NCBI GenBank assembly: GCA_017590115.1
Contig: JAGGNK010008448.1
Location: 2,358,794-2,422,793, forward strand
Length of the DNA: 64,000 bases
Source: Montifringilla adamsi
Taxonomy: Eukaryota > Chordata > Aves > Passeriformes > Passeridae
Direction of reading: 5' to 3'
The notes under the pieces were generated by a model. It was not told where the DNA came from, did not search any database, and was given only the letters and a program-made list of their open reading frames with translations. The position numbers and the translations under genes are program-made. Positions 55,823 through 64,000 of the stretch are shown piece after piece. How positions within the stretch are numbered: the stretch's first letter is position 1; each line of letters begins with the position of its first letter.

Positions 55823-58800
55823 AATTTGAGAAGACCTTCTCTATTCTCACTCTTTCTTCCTTTCTAACACAGCCATTTTTAGACAGCTGACTTGCTCAGC
55901 TATGCTATCTGTCCCTGGAATATTGCCTTTGCTGGAACAGAGCCATCATCATCACTTGATGTCTCAAAGTGAGGAGTGCTTACACTTGATTTCTCTCAAG
56001 TATCAACAAAGAGGTAAAACCTGCACCTTTTTGGAGTTGAAAACCTGCTGTTCTGAGCTTTGGGCCAGAAGTCTTGGCTCATACCAAATTTTTCTTACTG
56101 CTAGTAAAGTAGGATGCCTGATAAATCTCTTTGATTCAAAATCTTAGGAAGTGGGGTTTTTTAAGGACTTCTGAGTTCTAAGCCCTTTTGCATGTAATTT
56201 CTATTTACACAGCTCCTTCCATTGCACAGTCTGTGCAGGTCATGCTGTTGCTGTTCTTGCAGCCAGGTGAAAGAGGTTCCAGGCTGCAGTACCCGGGACA
56301 AGGGTGGTGCAGAGCAGACCAGAATGAGTAAGGAAGCAGGTTTTCATTCTCACTTTGGGCTTATCTTTCATGATCACAACAGATACCCAGTGGCCCTGGC
56401 GTAGCAAGATCTCCAACAGTCTAACCAGCATTTTCAGCAGGAGCCTATGTGCTGGGAATTGGTTCCTCCAAAGGCCTGTGGCAAGCAGTTTGAAGCAGAA
56501 TACAGACTGATTTTGTTTAACAGCTGAAAGAAATGTAGGTATACAAGTGAAAAAAAAAGGAGAAAGCTCAAACGAAATGGAAAAACTTGTAAAAGTTGCA
56601 TGATAGCTTATGAAAGAGTTACTCAAGAAACACAAGGCAGGTGTGAGCAGTGAAATCCCCAGTAATAACAGGAAGCAACTAGAAAATAAGAGTAGCTACA
56701 GAAAATAGCACAATGGACAAAACAAAACAGGTTTTTTTAAAAAGGGCAAAATATCCTCTCTCCCACTTGTTTAACTTTAGGATCTTTAGGCACAATGCTA
56801 CCTCCTTATGTGCTTTTAACACCTATGCTATAGCCCCAACTTTCAGACACTACAGAAATAAACACTTCATGAGAATCCCAGTGTAGCAGGAGGCAGATGG
56901 TGCAGCCTCAGAACAAAGAAGGCACTGAAAGGCCAATACACTTAAGGTGTCTTAGAGTTTGGTTTTGGTCACGGAGGGGTGGTTTTGTTCTCTCTTTGAA
57001 AAGAACAACCTGCATTACTGCATGAGCAGCCTCTGCAGCAGGCAGCAGAAGACCTCCCTCTGAGATGCTTAGATCCCTCTATGTTTTCCGGAGTCAATCC
57101 AATATGACCACAGGGAAATCAAAGTTCCCTAAAAAGAGGCAATGAATGACATCAAGCAGCATACTTCACTTCTAGCTTTGAAAGCAGCTATTTAAATTCT
57201 GTATAGGCTTTATCCTAATAGTTTGGGTCGGTACAGATGTTTTTTCTTTTTTACTATTAACAAATTACTGTGGATAATTTCTTGCATTTATGTTTTTAGA
57301 ATCTCAAAATATGAAGAAGTTCCTTAAATTCATACTGTCCCTCACATTTTAAACTACTTCTCATCTGCATATCTAAATAATATCTTCCAAACAAAGACTA
57401 TTTTTGTCATCTTTTCGCAAAGTCCATTCTAGGCTATGTTAAGATAACCAGGTTTGGGGGTTTTTTAAAAACAAGAAAAAAAAGTATTTTGCTCCTTGTA
57501 CTTCTCAGTTTTTAGCAATTTTCTTTCTACACTTCAGGCATGTTGTGTGTTTCTAAACATGCCAGAGCAATAGCCAAATGTAAACAGCTGCATTAAAATA
57601 TCACACTGATTAAACAACCGCAAATGACCTGGATTAAATAAAGCCAAAGACCTGGCCTAAAAGAAAATAGGCAGGAAATTAAAGCCACATCTGACACTTC
57701 ATTTTTAACTCAAACGACTGAAAGAAGATTTAAAGGACAAAGGTTCTTTTATCTATGAAATTAATCGGAGACACTGAAGAGTGAGACAGAAGGCAATAGA
57801 CTGTCTGCAAGTTGTACCATCACAGTCACCTAAATAGTTTACTGTCAACCTGGACAGGCAAGAGAACACACAGGGCAACCCAGGGTGCTGGAAGCCATGG
57901 AACCCTACACTCAGCTACAACAGGCACAGCAATATTCCTGATCACTTAGGCCATTAAATGTTTCAGGGCATTCAGAGGGGTAAATATATCTGTTCCACTG
58001 CACAATTCTTCATTCTTCTACTCGCCTTACAGCACCACTGAGTGAATATCCTTCATGTCCTGTGTTAGAAATGTCATGGCTCTGTTTTAAGAGCAGATGA
58101 AGTGACTCCAAAGGAATTTATAAATCTCTTCCAATTGAAAAACATTATCCTACTCAATGTCCAGCAATTTCTGTCTGATGTATTTTGATGTTGTTGAATG
58201 GAACCTCCAAAGCTTGGTAAATTTTAACTGCTCTTAGAGAGGCAAAAACATAAATGGAAATTACAAGACAATTGACAGATCTAAGAGCTGCTCTTTTTAG
58301 AACAGCCCAAGAGAGATTCTGAAATTAGCTGGAGCTCTCTGAAACTCCACCATGGTATCCTTGGTTTCAGTGAGCGAGAGGTTTGGAAAGCACTGATGAC
58401 CAATGAGCTGGTGCTTAATGAACATCTAAAGGTCCTGTAATCATCCAATCACAGCAATCCCAGAGAAATGATCACTTATCAAAGGCAACTAAAAAATTTG
58501 GGTCTTTATGTTAGCCATTCAGATTTACAGATACTTCTGCTGAGCAGATAACCAAACAAGAAGCCAGTCTCCCCAGTGGAAAGCTGATACATTCTGCTGA
58601 CTCATTTCCAAGTGAGGTGACAAGAGGACATCATAAACCACAAGATGTTGCCTTGAACCATAGAAGCCTTGTTAAGTGGAAGCATTGCCCTAACAGTTAA
58701 TGAACTATGGAGAAATACCCGAAAGGTTATGGGTGAGCTCAGCTTTCTCCTTAGGTGGAAGACAGAAATCAGTCTTCATCTGCCTTTGCACTTTTCCTCT

Positions 58801-61800
58801 GTAGGAGTTCCTTGTCCAGAAGTTGAGAAGATTACAGACACATGGGTGACATTAAGCAGTGGCAGTGGATGCAATGGACACACTTCTGTGGGGATGAAGT
58901 CACAGGGCTGAAATTGGAGTATCCATAGGTGCTTTCACATTGGTTTCCAGAGCTTGATGATTGCTGGACATGGTCAGTACTGAGTGGAGTCCTCTCTCAC
59001 AGGGCAAAGGAACACGATGCGATGCTGCTGAGAACCACAGAGCTCAGTGCACCTGAGAAGCAGAAAGTGCTGCCCTGGGACAGAAATGCATCTACCCCAA
59101 AAGCAGAGCACTTGGACTTACTTTCACCAAAATGACCTAAGAAGACTTGAACAGATGACTGGCACAAGAGAAGATCGACAACCAAAGCTATTAACAGAAT
59201 TTCCTCCAGGTTTTGTGTTTGGGGCTTTTTTCCCCAGCAGGAATTTACATGAGATGGAGACTGATCACAAAACAGCAGCAAATAATAGTAGGACCAAAAT
59301 CTTCATTATTTCTCTACATCAGACTTATTCAGCAGAATGTTTTATCCTGCAGGCAGCTGAGAGGAAATGGAATTGTGATATACTCCTGCTGCACAGGATC
59401 ATCAGGGATAGCAGAGCATGAAAAAAAACCCACTCCTTTCATGTGACAGCAAAAAACGGGTCAGTCTTAGGAACAACAGCACTGCACACTTGCAATGTTA
59501 ATGTACTTACAGACTATCACTTTGAGAAGAACATAGTTGGGCCCAAGGATCAGATATGTAGGATCCTGTATTATGTAGCTATGACCCCAGTGCCACTTAC
59601 TAACAGTTTAAAAAAAATGAAATATAAAATATTATCACTCTCATAGAAAAATTTGAAATGAGTAAAATATGAAATTAGTAGCACTGTGAGCAGACAGGAA
59701 ACAAAACCAGAAACTCTGTCTTGAAAACAGAGAAGTCAGAAGTTCAAAAGCAGAGAAGAACAAAGGCCTGTTAAGAGTGAAGACCTCTAAGACAAGCAAG
59801 AAGAGAGGGCACAACTGTCAGGAGTGAGAGGCCAGCAGCTAAATGAAAACAGGCTGAGTAAAGAACAGCTGAAAACAGGATGCATGAAACGTTTGAAAGA
59901 GATTCATCCCCAAGAGTCCAGATAGAGAGAAGAGCAAGAGACAGCCGTGGTCTGTGTTAAGCATGACTCCATGTCCTACAGCAGAGTCACAGCTAAGCAG
60001 CTGCCCAGTGTCTCTCCCTCTTTCTTCTCTGCTTAGACTATATCTGAATTTCCACCAGTTGGGCAGTAGCTCAAGAAAAGAAAGTAAAAAAAAAAAAAAA
60101 AAAGAGGTAGTCTAGTTTAGTGGGATTCTGACCTCTATCACCTCAGGCTCCCTGATCCCCTGGCAAGCAGGCATGAGTAATCTAACAGGGTGATGGGATC
60201 AAACCAAGCAGTGGAATTAGGAGAACTGAGATGTCAAGTTGGTGGCCTCCTGTGGGCTTCTTTAAGGAAGGGCAGGGGCAAGGCCTGAATAGAGATGACG
60301 TGAAACTCTGTGGAGTAGGGAAGAAGACACTGAATGCAATGCACATGTCATGAACAAAGAAAATACAACAAATTTAAGAAAATATTTTCAGAAATGTGAT
60401 GTTTTAGCTTTTGAATTATCTTCCCTCAAAATACACTTTGACAGAAGTACTTTTTGCTTTCCTAACATTCAAAGACTAAACAATTGAAACAAACCTCATC
60501 TTCAGTAAAACCTTCAAAATCTGTGGGTAAAGGAAATGAACAAATTTTATACAGATTCTAAATCAAACCCCACAAAGGCTTCAATGAATGAATAAGGTAA
60601 AGGAAAATTATCAATGGAAGATAGTATCAGTTTAGCCCAGAGCAATATTACACATCTCCAGCCAGCAGATTTCTAAACATAGGAGAACAGTTTTTTCTTT
60701 CTTTTTCCCACAGCAATTTCTTAAGACACTCCCACAATGCATTTTAAGAGCCCAAAGACACATTCCCATCACTAAGTTTTTAACAACCCCACAAGAAATT
60801 TAGGTCAGAAAGCAAAAAAAAATTGTCTGAACATACTTGTAATATGAGGAAGATGTCTGGTTTACTGAACAAGTATCAGTAATATTGCTACTGCTTGGTT
60901 CATATTATGTTCCACTCTGACTCAAAAGATTTTTGCCCCAAATCTCTGTAATTAAATGTATCATGGCAAGCACACACACATTCATAATCTCCTATTTGTA
61001 TTTGATCATGAAATCTTAGGGACTCTCTATAGCCCCCCAGTAAATGGTAAAGGATCTTATCTCTGAGTCGTGTTATATGGGTCATGAATAATATTAGAAA
61101 GCAGTGCTGTGTCTCAAATTGGACAACAGCAAACAAGGGAGCTACAGAAGAGGAATAACAAACACAATAGACCAAAAGAGAGAAACATACATCCAAGGCA
61201 CTATGTCACTGCCCTACTTCATTTATAAAAGAGTTGGCTAGTAATGAGCATTAATTTAGTTTACCATCTTTTAATGGTATGACATTATTCTAGACATACA
61301 TCTTCAAAACTGGGTAGTGGCACTTTGACTACTTTTGTTACTTTTACATCTAGCCCTAATTCCAAAATTAGCTAAAAACCAAAACCATTTAGGAAAGATA
61401 TGAAACTCAAATAAGACACGCACAATGAAAATCTGTTCCAATCACATGGCTTACCCAAAAAGAAGTGGGAAATCATCATGAACAATCCATTTTCATCTTG
61501 ACTCTCTGTAAACGTTTAATGTGAAAAAATGTGATAATTAAAGTTTCTATACTCTTATGCTTAAGGAGTCATTACAATCAGCCTTTGTTTGCTGCAGAGT
61601 TGGCAGCGCAGACCTGCTGCATTTGAGAAGGGAATGTTTTAGGGTCATTTAACATTATATCACTCTTGGTGATCCAAAAGCTGCTATAATTCTGCCAAAG
61701 AGTATAGAGGGTTTCCCAGTCAAGTTTCATCCTGATTTTGATTATTGTTTATCTCTAGTCCACGTCTGAATAGTTGTAGTAAAATAGAGGAAGTTTTACT

Positions 61801-64000
61801 CCTGAATTTGAGGTCAGCTTGTAATGAACCATGGTTTCAATCGCATGAACAGCTGCTTCTTTTATAAGCAAAAAGGGTTCACTTACAGTTCAGGGTAACA
61901 CAGTAATAATTTAAGGAACAAGGAAGCTTCTATTCATTTCTTTATTTTTTATATGTTTTTGAAACATTTTGACATCTGAGTGCCTATAGTGGACTTGTCT
62001 GAATAGAATGTAATATTCACACTATTCTGCTTTACAAAAAAAAATGAACAAAGTGAATTTTAAAACCAGAAATACAGTAGATCTATCAATCACCATATAA
62101 AAGCCTTTTTCATTGAGAAATTCATTTTTCATAGCAAGAAAAACTATTATTGATCTTCTAAAACTTTGTAACTCAAGTTAAAAGGAACATAGTAAATCAG
62201 ATATGTTCTCTGGAAACCAGACCAAAAATATCTGAAAATTACAAGGAACCAAAAGGGGAAAACATCCCAAAACTAAGACATAATTAAAGTCAGTGGGACA
62301 TAAAATTTCTTACAATTAACCAAGATCTCATCAGAAATTAAGGGGTTAGTGGTTTTTTCCCTTATCTAATTTGCAAATGTCCTTCTGGATGAGCAGAAAT
62401 AATTTCTACAAATTACAGAACTAAACAGAAGAAGATTAAAAATTATTTTTTCCTTTGTTGTCTATTGCTCACTTCTCCAAGAAAGCACACTGTCAGGCAG
62501 ACACAGGGGTAAGCCATTGTCCCAACTCACAGCTGTCCTGAAGACAACTTTACTCGTTCTTCTTTCTGACCTTTAAAAAGATTTGACCCTCTCTGCTCCA
62601 GCCCCTGTGACTTCAATTCAGCTTGGACTTTTCCAAGCTTTACTTGGCACATTTCATCACTCAGCCATACACATCCTTTTTCCAGTGTTATTTTACTGAT
62701 ATAGCAAATGCCTTGATTTCCACCTGTCCTTTTAAACAAGACTTAACTTGCCAGTACCAGCACACTCACCCACACCAGGGTTGTCTGCTTAGGGATATTC
62801 ATTTAAATGTATCCAATTGCTTTGCAATGCACTTCAATTTATGTTCTCTTCTCTGTTTACTAAGTAGCCATCAAGCGTGGCATATGATTTCACAAATTAC
62901 TAAAGTTTTACCAGAATTTAGTGGTGATGGGATTGGCTTCTTTGTAATGCATTTTAGCATGATGATAGCAAGGGGAATTCAAATCCAAGACTCAAAGTTT
63001 TATTTACCCAGGAAACAAAGCTGTGCCAGCTTTCAACTCACTTGAAGGATGACTGTCACAAGGAATTGTAAAACCTAAACTCAATTCTAAATGGTCCTGT
63101 GTCCTGAATTTAAAGGTAAATTGCTTCTTTACCACTTGGTAAATACTCGGCTGTTCACAGCAGAACTAGCTGATGGAGAGAGAATCCCAGCAGCAAAGCA
63201 ATGACAACTTCAAATATACAAAAGGGTACATGACTATCACACTCTGCCTTTAGTCCTCTCTCATGGTTACTTCTCTGATAACTCAAACAGGCTCCTGGCT
63301 CCTTTCTGAAGTGGCTGAGGTAGAGATGAGCTAATTCAGGATTTTATGTGACCTAATTCAGAAAACATGCAGCTATTTTGCTTCAGCATGCGCTGTTCTG
63401 CAAGTATTTTTATTCATGTCTGTGTATCTCCGAGGCTCTAGAACCTGGAAACTTAGATTTCTGAAACCTGCTGCTCTCCACATGTCCTCCTTCCTCCCTA
63501 ACATTTGCTGTAATTCACCTCTTAGCCAGATGAAATAGTATCTGATTGGTCAGCGTACACGAACCTCAGATTCCTTGTTGGACTGGCCATTTTTAAAATG
63601 TCACAGCAGAACAGCAAGAGTCACTTGCTACCTTACACTCAGTGGCACTACATGCCACAAGGAATAAGCAGCATGTGGAAAGCAATCTTTCCTCATCTCC
63701 TATCTGAGCAATGATTCTTGCCAATCCTTGGAACACACGTGTGGCTGCTGGCACACTGGATTTATGCAAGTTGCATATTTGAAATTTTAATTATTCCCTC
63801 ATTTTTGACAGAGAAAAAAATCTCATGGCATCTTGATGTTTCTAATTCACACCACTGCTTCTCTTCATGCCCAATTAGAATTGTTCCCATTCTTCTTCCT
63901 AGCCTCACATTTTTCTATTTTTGACACTTCCTGAAGTAAGGATGACTTCCTGAAGCAGAAGCATGACCAGCAAAGCAATGCTGCTCATCATTCTCTTTCA
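55823..64000. other. Intergenic, nothing recognised
   Basis: Both strands were read for recognisable protein families, tRNA-like or repeat-family signals. Only an A18 run at about 60086-60103 and chance frames (largest 124-140 codons) were seen. Confidence 0.45.

Noticed and set aside
58600..59450. Several overlapping frames of 68-124 codons on both strands
   Set aside because: No recognisable protein, no consistent frame, and no splice or polyadenylation signals that would make a gene model.
62623..63045. 140-codon + strand frame near the right edge
   Set aside because: No recognisable domain and composition matches surrounding intergenic DNA; judged chance.

Overview
The window is vertebrate nuclear DNA, most likely from a bird. 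The evidence is an AT-rich sequence with GT-AG introns, a CR1-type retrotransposon tail near 14.6 kb, no recognisable mammalian SINEs, and a very compact ferlin gene. The species cannot be fixed from the sequence.

Positions 1-43.6 kb hold the 3' nine-tenths of one gene on the + strand, the ferlin-family membrane protein myoferlin (MYOF). I traced 47 coding exons by hand, from 282 to the stop codon at 42949-42951. All introns are GT-AG and all junction phases agree. The exons sum to 5457 bases (1818 codons plus stop). Human myoferlin has about 2061 residues, so roughly the first 240 residues (C2A and the start of C2B, probably seven exons) lie upstream of the window. The traced protein runs in order through the end of C2B, FerI, C2C, FerA, FerB, the nested DysF domain, C2D, a further C2-like segment, C2E, C2F, and one C-terminal transmembrane helix with a short luminal/extracellular tail. 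Residue numbers in the feature entries count from the first codon in the window; add about 242 for full-length numbering.

The 3'UTR follows, with AATAAA signals at 43554 and 43723. The remaining 20 kb (43.7-64.0 kb) looks intergenic. It holds a GC-rich minisatellite at 46.5 kb, several long T runs on the + strand, and small simple repeats, but no gene that I can support. The longest open frame in the whole window (46104-46937, minus) is a by-product of that minisatellite.

Points worth a second look are: a 39-base frame-neutral exon with a poor donor, matching the known alternatively spliced ferlin exon 17; a 12-base microexon coding four residues in the linker before C2E; two exons whose strong GC enrichment begins or ends near the exon boundary; a TA-rich microsatellite with a 19-base palindromic stem next to one of them; an A55 run flanked by 10-base direct repeats; and a CR1 tail that seems to have been rearranged by local template switching. 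I found no evidence of a novel biological system beyond these.
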